Notes under the pieces: model-generated
Database searches by the model: none
Told to the model about the DNA's origin: nothing
What the model saw: the letters and a program-made list of their open reading frames with translations, nothing else
Program-made: the position numbers and the translations under genes
From: Helicocarpus griseus UAMH5409
Lineage: Eukaryota > Ascomycota > Eurotiomycetes > Onygenales > Ajellomycetaceae
Direction: 5' to 3'
NCBI GenBank assembly: GCA_002573585.1
Contig: PDNB01000009.1
Coordinates: 186,001-250,000, forward strand
Length of the DNA: 64,000 bases
Shown: positions 35,039 through 46,093 of the stretch, one piece after another
How positions within the stretch are numbered: position 1 is the first letter of the stretch
Layout: each line of letters starts with the position of its first letter

Positions 35039-36819
35039 CTAGGAAATCTGCTTGACACGGCATTGCCAGCCTGATTCTTTGTTGAGGAGAGGTAAACTGA
35101 TTGAACATGTTAGCTTGGAAATCTTCTATAATCAAAGGGGGGATAATTTGCTTACCTTGCACCTAAGCACCAGCCAAGTTCGTTGCCCTTGATCTTCTTG
35201 GCGATCTTAACTTCGCGGGTAAGGGGGAGGTCGTATCCAGTGTGCAACAGAGATAGCATAAAGGACAGATCCAGACAATGTTCTGGGCGATCCTGAAGCT
35301 CGCTGAGAGCATCCTTGATTCCCTCAAAGACACCCCAGCTACCTTGTCCGGAGCAGACAGTATGTGTCAAATCTTGCAAATCTCGTAGCGTGAACGACTC
35401 CGGCATGCCAAGCGGAGCCGTGCGGTCATAAAAGTATGACATGATGAACAGGTCTTCGTGTGCAAAAGTCTTTTGGAGAGGCGGCTGATGGGCACCATTG
35501 AACGAGCAAGGAGCCAGTTTACACTCAGCGTCCTTCTTGAGGATCTTGTCGGCAATTCCTCGGCATTGGGCAGCAGAGGAAACGTCCTTGGGGCCGGTCA
35601 TCTTGACCTGGACAATCTCACCAAGAGGATGTCTATCTTCGAGGGTAACGTTGACTTCATGCGACATTCCGGTGCTCAGACAAGGGTTGACCAACGGCCT
35701 AGAGAGCCAGCTTTGGTCAGTTGGGCTAGCCTCGTGTTTAGCCTGCACAATAGCTTTGTGAATGGCTTTTCTCGCTTCCATAAGTCCGTATCCGAGATGG
35801 GAGAATTGGTATAGATCAAAATCACGGCCTCCAAAGTTTAGCGCAAACTTATGGGAACCTTCGGCGAGTTTTTCGGGTGCTGCGCCATCCACGCTCTTGA
35901 ACGTAGGCTCGAAGACAATCTGAGTGGAACCTCCTCCAAGGTCAAAGACTGCGGCCGTGGGAGTGCGCTCTTTTGTGCCAATGTTTCCGAGCAGATAGTT
36001 GGTAGTGATCCAGGCGTATACCCCTTCATACTTGCCGTCCATGATTTCAACACCGCCTTTCTCCTTCGAGAGGACGGGGAATGGGTATACTGTCTCCAGG
36101 CGATTTCTCACTGCATCCAGAATCTTATCACTAGTCTCCTGACCAACCAATCTCAAACCTGCCGTAGCCTTCACTGCCACTGGGGAGCATGACTGGTATT
36201 CTTCCGGAACCGACTTCAAGGCAACCTCCATCAAGGGGTCCAAGCTCTTTGCGGCTGCCTCAGGGTCATCCGCGTAGGAACTCAATCCGGCACCACCCTT
36301 CTTCTTCTCAGTCATCTTAAATTCCTCATTTTCAAGTTCTGGAGTGGGTCCACAGTTGTTGAAACGGTACACGTGGATCCGGGAACCGGTGCTTCCGGCA
36401 TCAATCATCAACGCATATTGTATCAGCGGCTTCGAAGAGTCATATGGTTTTGTGCATCTTGCACCGGAGGCGGGTGCGTCCGCCGACGCAGGGGCGGAAG
36501 CGGGGGCGGGAGCTGGCGCGGGGACCGAATTGCTCGAGGGGACGAGTACGTATAGGAAGAGCAATAGAACCGCAACGATACCCCCCGTCTTGATAAATCT
36601 CGTCCTCTGGCTTTGAGTCATCGGGGCGACTGTGAGTGTGTCCCGAAAACTAAACGTACCGGTCTTGCGGAAACGATCTCCTGAATGTCTATCCGCCTTC
36701 TCGTATGGATCGCGCGTCGACTTGGGGGAGAGAGAGATGGATCTACGTCTAGGGTTCGAGCCAAAAGGTAAATAAGACCAAATTCCAACACGAGCACGAG
36801 TGTTTACTCCAGTTGACAT
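35039..36819 (-). CDS. GDA1: Golgi guanosine diphosphatase, GDA1/CD39 family
   Basis: Hydrolyses GDP to GMP in the Golgi lumen so that GDP-mannose can be exchanged for glycosylation. Exons 36819-35156 and 35096-35039 give 573 aa; the short second exon adds the conserved C-terminus SLPLLNKESGWQC onwards. It is a type II membrane protein, with a single hydrophobic segment at about residues 76-95 (IVAVLLLFLYVLVP) followed by a Pro/Ala-rich stem. Apyrase-conserved regions are visible: MIDAGSTGSRIHVY, KATAGLRLVG, YAWITTNYLLG and FDLGGGSTQIVFEP. Retention of the first intron would end the protein at a false stop just after GWCLGAR. The gene is a housekeeping one and marks the edge of the accessory region. 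Confidence 0.95.
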
Positions 36820-37373
36820 GCGAGCGAATGTGTCTTATATAGCTTCGAGAACAAAATGGCGGAAGACGGGATCCAGAATGAAGCCCGTCTAAAGATGGCG
36901 GAACAAGACAGGACAAGCAAGTTAACGAGTGGTATACCCAGACGGGATCATATAACTTTTTTATGTAATTGAAGCACTCCGCCTGGAAGAGCGCCTGGGC
37001 AGGACAGGTAGCACCAGATGAGATGTTGACAGAAGCACCTGGACCTTTGGCGTACGAAAGGGGGTTGGAGATAAGAGGATGAGAAGAAGTTGAAGATGCC
37101 AAGTTGTGTTCGAGGGTAAGTTGGGCTGTGGCGCAGAGAGTGGCTGACATAAGACGATCGATAGACTTTGAGGCTGTTCCCAGCAGGACAGACTCAGGAA
37201 TATCATACTTCGCTTTGGAGGAATAGCGGTCTACAGGGTAGGTAGGACTCCTTCAATCGTGCATTCTATGGCTGTCCATGCTAATTAATCTCTATAAGTT
37301 TCTGCAGACTGCAATTGCAATCCCTCGCGCCATCAAGCTATCCCGCGAACTTCCCCCTCCGAACACACCCCTG
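36820..37373. promoter_or_regulatory. Divergent upstream region of GDA1 and IF3 genes
   Basis: Shared 5' region; no further gene is seen. Antisense frames at 36749-37206 have no domain and overlap the GDA1 leader. Confidence 0.4.
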
Positions 37374-38318
37374 ATGGCGACGGCAATGAACCATGTCCGC
37401 GGCCTGGTCGGAACCACGCAAACCTTCCGACAGCTATTCCTATCGTCAACAGACTCGCAAAGCCTTCGGTTTGTTGAGGCTCAGATAATGCCAACACAGA
37501 CCAGATGCTACCACCGTTTCCAGCCCGTACGGCGACCGCCCTCCGCCCCAAGGGAAGGCGAATCCCAGCCGTCTAGGCAGCCTCAACGGTTTGGACAGCC
37601 TCAGCGATTTGGGCAGCCTCAACGGTTTGGACAGCCTCAGCAATCTGAACAACCTCAGCGATTTGGACAGCCTCAACCGGCCAGACAACCCCAGCAGTCA
37701 TCCAGTATTCAGCGGAAATACGGACCAGAGCGGGACACCAGTGATGATAACAATGATGGCAGAGACCACCATGGTCTCATAAAAGACGAGGCTATACGAG
37801 CGCACAGAGTGCAGATTGCGGGGGACGAGCATGCTGTCCTCTCAGAGCCTATGCCCGTTGCGGCTGCATTACACACTTTTGATCGCCAAACATACTTCCT
37901 TGTACAAATGGCACCCGAAACGGACGAACGGCCCGCCATCTGCAAGATATACCATAAAGGTGAAACGTACATGAAATTACAGAAGAGATATAAAGCACCC
38001 AAAAGCCTGAGCAGTACGCAGAAGCAGGTTGAGCTGAACTGGGGCATCGATGATCACGATCTCTCCCACCGAATGAAAATGGTAGAGTCGTATTTCAACA
38101 AAGGAAAGAAGGTGGAGTTTGTACTTGTGTTGAAGGATAAAAAGAGGAAGAAGGTGCCAACCCCAGAAAAGGCGCGGGAGCTTGTGAAGACGATAAAACA
38201 GCGGATTACAGATCTGGGCGCCGTGGAGATCAGGGCAATGGAAGGGAATCTACTGGGGCGGCTTTCAATACTTGCTCAGAAGAAGCAGCAGCAGCAGCAG
38301 CAGCAGCAGCAGTCGTGA
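37374..38318 (+). CDS. Mitochondrial translation initiation factor IF-3
   Basis: Bacterial-type IF3 acting in mitochondrial translation initiation. A single exon of 314 aa is called from ATG 37374; a second ATG at 37386 (MNHVRGLVGTTQTFRQLF) fits a presequence equally well, and the frame is open to 37278. Residues about 70-115 contain imperfect RFGQPQ repeats. The IF3 N-domain follows (KDEAIRAHRVQIAG, TYFLVQMAP, PAICKIY) and then the C-domain with KQVELNWGIDDHDLSHRMK and FNKGKKVEFVLVLK. The protein ends in nine Gln from (CAG)9. Both repeat tracts lie outside the folded domains. Confidence 0.9.
   Translation: MATAMNHVRGLVGTTQTFRQLFLSSTDSQSLRFVEAQIMPTQTRCYHRFQPVRRPPSAPREGESQPSRQPQRFGQPQRFGQPQRFGQPQQSEQPQRFGQPQPARQPQQSSSIQRKYGPERDTSDDNNDGRDHHGLIKDEAIRAHRVQIAGDEHAVLSEPMPVAAALHTFDRQTYFLVQMAPETDERPAICKIYHKGETYMKLQKRYKAPKSLSSTQKQVELNWGIDDHDLSHRMKMVESYFNKGKKVEFVLVLKDKKRKKVPTPEKARELVKTIKQRITDLGAVEIRAMEGNLLGRLSILAQKKQQQQQQQQQS
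37578..37677 (+). repeat. 18-bp coding minisatellite (RFGQPQ units)
   Basis: About five and a half imperfect copies of CAGCCTCARCGRTTTGGR encode RFGQPQ or variants in the low-complexity linker of the IF3 protein. One copy has diverged to QSEQPQ. Confidence 0.85.
38286..38312 (+). repeat. (CAG)9 at the 3' end of the IF3 gene
   Basis: Nine uninterrupted CAG codons give a polyglutamine tail just before the final Ser and stop codon. Confidence 0.95.
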
Positions 38319-38660
38319 TACCCTTGGTAAAAGAGGGAGTGTATTTTGGTAATATGATATTGGCTATAGACACGATCTTACAACTACACTAGACTAGCAT
38401 ATGAAAACAGATTAAGCAGAGAATACATCATTCCCCCTATAATAAAGTATTTGATATCAGACTTTGGCAGCGGGAGGAACATCCGAGGCTGGGCCACACC
38501 CCATTGGCTGCGGCGGCGGCGGCGCTGACTAAGCACCCGTCCCTGAAAACTTTTGGCGGCCGACGTTGGAACGAAGAAGAATATCAAGACAAGACCAGAC
38601 CTATCCTCATCTCCCTGCTCAATCCCCTCCAATCTCCGCTCCATCAACGGTTCTGTCAAG
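38319..38660. promoter_or_regulatory. EF-Tu promoter and leader
   Basis: Intergenic 342 bp between the IF3 stop and the EF-Tu start, including a (GGC)n-like stretch near 38510. No additional gene. Confidence 0.4.
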
Positions 38661-40265
38661 ATGGCCAGTATCTCCAGATCTGCAAACGCCCTGCTGCGGT
38701 CCGGCAGACTTGCTCTGCAGAGACCCCGTGGTGTCAACCCTGTCTACCATGCTCTCCTCAAGGACCGCATGGCCTACAGAGGCATGGCCACGGCCTTCGA
38801 GAGAAACAAGCCTCACGTCAACGTCGGTGAGTAGTTCCTTATATCCCTTACTTTAATCGCTATCATGGGCTTTCAACTGATTTCAATGGTTCCTAGGTAC
38901 CATTGGCCACGTCGATCACGGAAAGGTTAGTCCTTATTCCCTTGCAAAGCTGATTTTTTTGTCCCCGGCATTCGCATGCTAATTTCGAGGCCATATATAG
39001 ACTACCTTGACTGCTGCCATCACCAAGCGCCAAGCTGAGAAGGGAATGGCAAGTTTCCTGGAATATGGTGCTATTGACAAGGCCCCTGAGGAGCGGAAGC
39101 GTGGTATCACCATCTCGACTGCCCACATCGAATACGCAACCGAGAACCGTCACTACGCCCACGTCGACTGCCCGGGACACGCTGATTACATCAAGAACAT
39201 GATTACTGGTGCCGCAAACATGGATGGCGCCATTGTCGTTGTTGCTGCTTCTGACGGTCAAATGTACGTCTTTGCGCTGAACTACTACTGGGGCAAAAGA
39301 ATTGTGCTAACGCTAGGACTAGGCCTCAAACCCGTGAGCATTTGCTCCTTGCCCGCCAGGTTGGTGTCCAGAAAATCGTCGTTTTCGTCAACAAGGTCGA
39401 CGCCCTCGAGGATAAGGAGATGTTGGAGCTTGTCGAGTTGGAAATGAGAGAACTCTTGAACACCTACGGATTCGAGGGTGAAGAGACACCTATCATCTTC
39501 GGCTCTGCCCTTTGCTCCCTGGAAGGCCGTGAGCCCGAGATTGGTGTGGAGAAGATTGATGAATTGCTCAACGCTGTCGATACCTGGATCCCTACACCAA
39601 AGCGTGATACCGATAAGCCCTTCCTGATGTCCATTGAGGAAGTGTTCTCCATCTCCGGACGTGGCACCGTTGCCTCTGGCCGTGTTGAGCGTGGTGTCCT
39701 CAAGAAGGATTCCGAGGTTGAGCTCGTTGGCGGTGGTGGAGCCCCAATCAAGACCAAAGTTACTGACATCGAGACCTTCCACAAGTCCTGCGACGAGTCC
39801 AGAGCTGGTGACAACTCTGGTCTTTTGTTGCGTGGCGTCAGACGTGAGGATATCCGCCGTGGTATGGTCGTTGCCATTCCCGGCAGCGTCAAGGCCCACG
39901 ACAACTTCTTGGTGTCCATGTACGTTTTGACTCCCGAGGAAGGTGGCCGCAAGACTGGATTCGGCCAAAACTACCGCCCTCAGATGTTCATCCGCACAGC
40001 TGGTACGTTAATGTCTCCTTGATCAAACAATATTTTGCTCGAATGATCTACTGACTTTAATATAGATGAGGCTGCTCATCTCAGCTTCCCTACTGCTGAC
40101 GGCTCACCGGCTGAGGATGGCAAGATGGTTATGCCCGGTGACAACATTGAGATGGTCCTCAAGACACACCGCCCCATTGCCGCTGAGGCTGGTCAGCGCT
40201 TCAACATCCGTGAGGGAGGCCGCACTGTCGCCACCGGTCTCATCACCCGAGTCCTGGAGAAGTAA
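38661..40265 (+). CDS. TUF1: Mitochondrial elongation factor Tu
   Basis: GTPase that delivers aminoacyl-tRNA to the mitochondrial ribosome. Exons 38661-38826, 38897-38925 (29 nt), 39001-39263, 39323-40002 and 40066-40265 give 445 aa. An N-terminal presequence rich in Arg/Ser (MASISRSANALLRSGR) ends near residue 50. GTP motifs are in place: GHVDHGKTT (P-loop, across two introns), DCPGHADY (G3) and NKVD (G4). Domains 2 and 3 follow (GRGTVASGRVERG, GLLLRGVRREDIRRGMV, RTVATGLITRVLEK). The tiny exon 2 encodes the GTIGHVDHGK stretch. Intron position and frame are consistent at every junction. Confidence 0.97.
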
Positions 40266-41205
40266 ATATGTAATCTACGCGTTATAAAGCATTGAGGCTA
40301 GTTTCATGTACTTTTTGATACTTGTGCAAAGCGGGAATTCTGGGAAATTGGGGGGCCGGCAAAAACTCAAACATATCTGGAGTCTACATGTGTATATCTA
40401 TTTGTTTCCTTTTTTTTTTCCTTGTTTTTTTCTTTTTCCTTTTTCCGTGTCTCTATTTGCTGCGTCTGTTCCTTGCTTTCTGACCATGTAACAATAAAGA
40501 TATGGCCTCTCTCGACTCTACTTCTAGACTTGTCTTAAGCATATAATTTCTTGGTTTTGTTTTGCTGAATTTGTTTCTCTTTGGGCGGCCAGTGAGGGGC
40601 TCTGCTCAAAGTCCGGTGTTTAACGGTCAAATATAATAAGCAGCTGAACATATAGTTGTCACTTTTTGAGATATTGGATTGAGTGAGTTTATGGAAGCTG
40701 CCGCACTATCAAATATATACGCAGTAAAAGTATACACAGAAGTAGTCGCGGGTATCAAGGCGACAACTACCCACAGCCGTTGAGAAACAAACTATAGCCT
40801 GTCGATCAACATCACGACATCAACATAAGAAAAACACAAATCCATGGATACACCTAACAGTCCACAGTCGATATGAATCCACGGAGTAAGAAATCCCATA
40901 ACCCTGCCAGACTAATTGCCGGCTTGGCCCAGCAGCGGGCAGCAAAAGCAACAAGCCAAAAGCCAAAAGCCAAAAGCCAAAAGCCAAAAGCCAAAAAGCC
41001 CCAAAATCTTAAAGATTCCACAGGATTTGGAATCTTTGGCCCCAAGCCTCGTCCTCATTGGATAAGAAAGCGCCAGACTAGACTCTTACCCCAGCCCTAG
41101 CCTCTAGCGAGCGAAAAATGGAACAACAACCAACCCTTGGGAGTCGCATATCAATCACGTTGTGCATGAGATGGAATTGAACGCGCAAAAAAAGATTTGT
41201 CACTG
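40266..41205. other. Intergenic region with a 7-bp tandem repeat
   Basis: Includes the 3' flank of the EF-Tu gene with a long T-rich run near 40410-40445. It also holds the AAAAGCC repeat and the upstream region of the bZIP gene. A 75-codon frame from 40873 crosses the repeat and is not called as a gene. Confidence 0.4.
40953..41000. repeat. (AAAAGCC)n tandem repeat
   Basis: Six to seven head-to-tail copies of a 7-bp unit, the last slightly altered. Because 7 is not a multiple of three it would shift frame with each copy, so it is unlikely to be coding. Confidence 0.9.
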
Positions 41206-43246
41206 ATGTCCGGTTCCGTGCACAAGGCGCCGCCTGGCCCGCCCAATAATCCTTACAATGACACGCTGGAGACGCTTTGGAAGAGAGCCAAGCAGAAGCT
41301 ACACCTAGGTTCCAAGCAGGGTTCTTCGGGGGACAATCATGAAGGTGAGAGGAAATATTATTTTCTTGTTGGTTGGCGATGAGGCTCCACGGAAAGGAGA
41401 GGGAGGGGGAGAGGGGTTGGTTTTATATGGATCCATCCTTTTTTCTTCTCGAATACTTTTTCTGCTTTGCGCTGATACCCCTTGCTGTTTCTTTGTCTTA
41501 TGGAGGATGGGCTTCTACGCCCTATCTATACTTTCTTGTCCCCGGTTTCGGGCCCGCGGTCCGCCCCAGGTGCTTTGCATTTGGTGGCTTGGAGCTTCTT
41601 GCGGAAATAAATTGATGAGATTGTCTTGACGAACGGAGAACTCCTTGAGTTCCTTGTTACCCCGTTCGATATTTGTCAAAGACTTATAACATCATGCGTA
41701 TGTTCGCTAGAAAGGGCTGATCACTTCCCCCCGACCCCTTTAAATACGTGTCGTTCGTTAGTGGCTGTTTATCTTTTTCATCTCGATCTAGCCCCTTCCT
41801 GACCTTTTCTGAGAACTGTACCTGCAACCTAACCTCCATATAGCCCTTTTGCTTTCGGAGATAAACGTTGTCTTCGTGAACTAGACTAAGCTGAAATGAT
41901 CTATAGATTCGGAGGAAGAAGAGGAGACCGGCGAGCCATGCAACGACCCGGGCAAATCCGCTCACTCAAAGAGACGTGAGCAGGTCAGACGGGCGCAGCG
42001 GTATGTCATACCGTTGAATCTAGCATAATGCTGGGTAGTTCACAATGGGTTGTCCTATTGGTCGACACGCAAATAATACGTACTAACCTACTTATATTAA
42101 ACAATCCCAGAAACCACCGCCAACGCAAGGAGAAGTATATAAAGACTCTTGAGCGCGAGCTCCTCCGTCTGCGTGATGAGGCAACATCTGTCCAGATCGA
42201 GACGTACCAGGTAGCCGAGGAGAACAGCATTCTCAGAGACATCATGCTCGCGCATGGTATCCCCTTTCCCCTAAAGGGTGCGAGCATGGGAGCGGCAGAC
42301 CAGTGGCTTTTCAGCAATCCCATGGCTACCGTCTCTGTCGTCGGCAGCCCGGGCTTCGGGCAGCGTCTGCAAGTCTCTGTCAGTGACGTGCCGGGTCAAC
42401 TGGCCGATGTGTTCCCGCCTGGCTTCGGTGTACCGGACAGCCCGACGGCGGAACATCCGATAATCTCCATTGTGAGCAATGCGAAGGGCATCCCGCCGCC
42501 GCAAGAGAGCGCACAGCCCAATATAACGCCGCCACGGGATCTGAACGGGGCAGGTCTCTTACCCCACTCAGCGGAAAAGCTCAGTCATCCATATGGCCTC
42601 GATGCGACGCAGGTTGGGGTGGACTTCGTGCTGTTGTATGTTCTCAACATACCCCCATTTGTTATTTTACTACCAAAAAACTACACACCTCTTCTTCCCT
42701 CCTATTCCCAATCCGTTAACCACAGAACATCCAAACCCATACAGTATGGAACGCTGCTGTCTCCCACACACCCACCAACCACACGACACAGATGAACCAA
42801 CAGGCCACGCCTTGACCGTGCAAGCGCCCCTTCTCACCACGGCCCCGCCCGTCCTAGACGACCGCACGGCGTGGCAGGTCCCCGCAAAGGAACTCGACCG
42901 ACTCTTCGAGCTCTCATCTGCGCTCAAGATAGATGGCGAGCTCGTGCCAGTCCAAGCCTGGATGCGGATACGACAACATCCGTTATTCCATAAGCTTGAC
43001 CCGGCAGGTCTGAGGAGGTTGAGCGAGACGTTGATTACTGGGGTTAGGTGTTTCGGGTATGTATATGTATAATAAGTCGAATATCTCGCAGTGCTTTTTT
43101 CTTTTCTCTCTCTTTGAAAGGGCTCGTTCAGGGTTATAGAATGTTTTCCTTTGCTAACACTGTATTTTGTGTGGGATAGCTTCGGCGCAACTCTGGAAGA
43201 GGAGTTTTTTACGATGACGATGAATGAGGTTTTTGGTTCGCTTTAG
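41206..43246 (+). CDS. bZIP transcription factor
   Basis: Nuclear DNA-binding protein. Exons 41206-41344, 41907-42000, 42111-42635, 42745-43056 and 43180-43246 give 378 aa. The start is the ATG of MSGSVHKAPPGPPNN. An acidic segment (DSEEEEETGE) precedes the basic region KRREQVRRAQRNHRQRKEKY, which crosses intron 2, then the leucine-zipper-like helix KTLERELLRLRDEATSVQ. The middle is Pro/Gly-rich. A C-terminal block (LDRLFELSSALKIDGELVPV to RCFGFGATLEEEFF) looks conserved in fungal bZIP proteins. Intron 1 is long (562 nt), so an alternative 5' structure is possible. Intron 3 uses GTATGT and CATACAG to keep frame. The specific regulon is unknown. Confidence 0.82.
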
Positions 43247-44701
43247 AACCCCATCCGGGTTATATCTTTTTCTGTTTTGGTTCAATTGTTATTTTGATTA
43301 GCCACGACTCACTTACGATACTGTTTCGATTGGTACATACATACAAAGTACAGCATAGCACAGCACAGCGGACATAGGGGCTGGGATATTTTGTTGCACG
43401 CACAGCGAAAATTATGTCTTCATTCTTTCAGGAAGCGAATTCATTTGGGGTCTTCCTTTTTGCTTCGTAAGCCCTTTGTGCCTCTTTTTCCCTCTGGACA
43501 AAAAAGCAAATCGCATCTAATCGTCTTACTCAATCCTTCTCTTCTCCGCCCCACCTCCTCTTTTTTTTTGTAATGTACAATCCCTCCCTTGGGAATCATC
43601 GTGTGAATTGCGAATGTAACCCATCCGGAGACAAACCAAAAGTATAAAATAAGAAGATAGTACGTACTCAGCATCCCGTTTCTCTTTGCGACATTCTCCG
43701 AATTAAACAGGCGTTACTCTCCCTTGCACATAGTTCCGTCTTGGGCTCAGGCGGTAATAGAAAGCCCCCTTGAACCATCGGAGAGCCCGCTAGACCCCTA
43801 CAAAGCGACCCTTCTTTACCCGATGAAGAACTCTAGTCGCCTATAAGGCTGTCGCCGAAAAGAACTAGATTCACAGAGCGAATCGGAGAATCTGCTCTAG
43901 GCTTTATTTATTTCCGTTCACGCTTAATCCTTCCATGTTCTAGACAGTCTTTATTATTATCTTTTTGGCAGTCAACCACTCGACAGGACGAACGATGCCA
44001 GCCAAGGTTGAATACCACCATCTTTCAGCCTTACAAACGTGTGCAACGCAATGGTCTCTTTTTATATTTATATACGGCCTTCTTTTCGGAGACATACTAA
44101 AACAAAAGAAAAAGTCTCCGAAGCCAGCGGTTCTAGACTCTTGTTTACCATGCACGCCCTATCGGGACTTTTTTTCAGGGTTTTCAATTGAAGAAGATAT
44201 TTTATGTCCTTAAGATAGTACGCTTGGTGAGATTACGTAGCTTCCTCCCTTATTACTTACTGCTTACCTACCTTCGATCATAATAATTAAGGGGGACAAG
44301 AAACTTTGCTTGATTGCCCACCTCGTCCCAAACTTGATTGGAAGAGGCGCCGGTTTACTCACCCTGTAGCCGTGAGCGTGAGGCACAGGTGAGGCTCACC
44401 AGGCCCGGCTAGAGTTGGAGTTTCCTTGGCGCGGGCTCACGCCTACAGCCTTCGCGGGCATCTAACCACTATTCTACTATAGCTGGCGCTGGATCTGGGT
44501 TCGACAATTGTTGCTTTGAGTATGGTTATTGTGTGGGTACACACAAATCTCTATTGCGGGGTGGGAGAGTCGAAATGGCTGCTGAAGCCTCTGGTAACCT
44601 ATGCCGATGAGATGAGAATATATAGGTAGCAGTATACTATGCACATGAATGTAACGCCATAACCATTAATTGTCCTTATCATTGGCCTGAATAAATGCAT
44701 G
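43247..44701. other. Intergenic, 1.45 kb
   Basis: No gene recognised. Around 44350-44510 the reverse strand has a degenerate tRNA-like stretch (a box-A-like GAATAGTGGTTAGAT) without a matching T-arm. A frame at 43965-44213 encodes 82 aa without a domain. Confidence 0.4.
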
Positions 44702-46093
44702 CTATTTCCTTGCTTTCAGCTCAAAACTGAACTCTTTGGAAACCGGTGAAAGCTTCCATCTTGCGAAAAGCTGCCCATTCTCCATTAGGATATGCCGTAG
44801 CAATTCACTCTGGTCCTCTGCAGCGGCAGGCCATACATCATCATCCAACTTCTGCACATATGGCTTCATGACCATCAGAACTTCTTGAATCCACTGCTCG
44901 GCCCTACTCTCATCAATCCTACCCGCCTCAGTTATCCGCCACTTCAGATCCTGCATATGTTTTCCCCGCTCAGTCTCAAACGCAGCACGCATCACCCCCA
45001 GAAGCATGTGCGATCGCATTGTATAGTCCAAATTGCTCACATCGATAGCCTCCGTCTCTTTCACTGCAACAGCAGTCAAGAACTCAATCTCCTCCTGACT
45101 CCCCAACTCTGGCTCCCACCCTCTCCACCACGCATGTACACCCACCCCACCGTCCGGCCACCCGTAGCTGTTGACCTCGCTCTTGCGGGTCCCATCCAAA
45201 TCCGGCTTGAGAGGCGCGATTCGCGCTTCAATGGAGTCCCATAGTCCTTGTGAGTAGTGCGCTTCCCACGCCCACATGTCAAAGGCTCCTTGCGCAACAA
45301 AAATGCCGAATTGGTTGGGGTTCCATATCCCCTTCGTGACAAAGGGGCCGGGCAAATCTACCCCCATGTACTTGAGCCAGAAGCAGGCTTGAGTCTCTGA
45401 GTAAGGTTGAACAATCGGGTAGTCCTTCCGGAGGTGTAAGATGGCCTTCTGGAGGGTGGAGAGGGCTATTTGAGTGATGGTTGCTACGGGGAGGGTTGGC
45501 TGTCTCCGGTGGGTCCGCACGACGTTCCATGCCCAGCGGGGAAGTTTGGTGAAGTGGCCGATGGTTCCTTTTTGACGAGGCTGCCCGAGCGGATCGCTTG
45601 AGTCTGGTAGGTCTTGCAAGTCAGGGAGGCGGTAGAAGCGAGCCGAAATTGGCTGCGCAAGGAAAGCTGGTGAGTAGTACTGTCTCCATGCGTCCTGGTT
45701 GAGCAACTGGTGGTGCTGGGCATAGAATATGTCAAACTCCTCTCCCTGGAGGATTTCGCCAAGTTGGTCGGAGGAGCGGTAGATGCCGGCTGCTATTTGG
45801 GCTAGGTAAAATATATCCAGAGTGCTTTCATTATTATTGTTATTATCAGCCTTCTTCGCGAAAGTAGGGTCTACTCGGAAGACGTACCGATTGAACTTCA
45901 AATCTCCCGAGCCAAATGACCACCCGCGCGTGTGGAGTTTATCCACAACATCAAATACTTCATTGCCATCCCACAACCCTTTATCCAAATAGACATATGC
46001 TATTCGCAACACACGATCATGGCAGTCAACCGGCAACACCCCACTTTCGACTTTGGCGCGAAATTTTTCATCCAGCATTCGTGGGTCATTCAT
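44702..46093 (-). CDS. Uncharacterised 463-aa protein
   Basis: One uninterrupted frame from ATG 46093 to TAG at 44702. The composition is that of a folded, soluble, Trp-rich protein (for example WDGNEVFDVVDKLHTRGWSF, WAWNVVRTHRRQ, GVHAWWRGWEPELGS, QWIQEVLMVMKPYVQKL). There is no signal peptide, membrane helix or metal motif, and a short Asn run (NNNNN) lies near residue 85. I do not recognise the family. The length, lack of stops and single-gene spacing support a real gene. Antisense frames over the same stretch are shadows. Confidence 0.8.
   Translation of the reverse strand: MNDPRMLDEKFRAKVESGVLPVDCHDRVLRIAYVYLDKGLWDGNEVFDVVDKLHTRGWSFGSGDLKFNRYVFRVDPTFAKKADNNNNNESTLDIFYLAQIAAGIYRSSDQLGEILQGEEFDIFYAQHHQLLNQDAWRQYYSPAFLAQPISARFYRLPDLQDLPDSSDPLGQPRQKGTIGHFTKLPRWAWNVVRTHRRQPTLPVATITQIALSTLQKAILHLRKDYPIVQPYSETQACFWLKYMGVDLPGPFVTKGIWNPNQFGIFVAQGAFDMWAWEAHYSQGLWDSIEARIAPLKPDLDGTRKSEVNSYGWPDGGVGVHAWWRGWEPELGSQEEIEFLTAVAVKETEAIDVSNLDYTMRSHMLLGVMRAAFETERGKHMQDLKWRITEAGRIDESRAEQWIQEVLMVMKPYVQKLDDDVWPAAAEDQSELLRHILMENGQLFARWKLSPVSKEFSFELKARK

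Noticed and set aside
39285..39968. 227-codon open frame antisense to the EF-Tu gene
   Set aside because: It lies entirely opposite EF-Tu exons; a codon-bias shadow.
44350..44510. tRNA-like sequence on the minus strand with a box-A-like GAATAGTGGTTAGAT
   Set aside because: A possible acceptor pairing has a mismatch and there is no T-loop (box B). At best it is a degenerate tRNA-derived relic.
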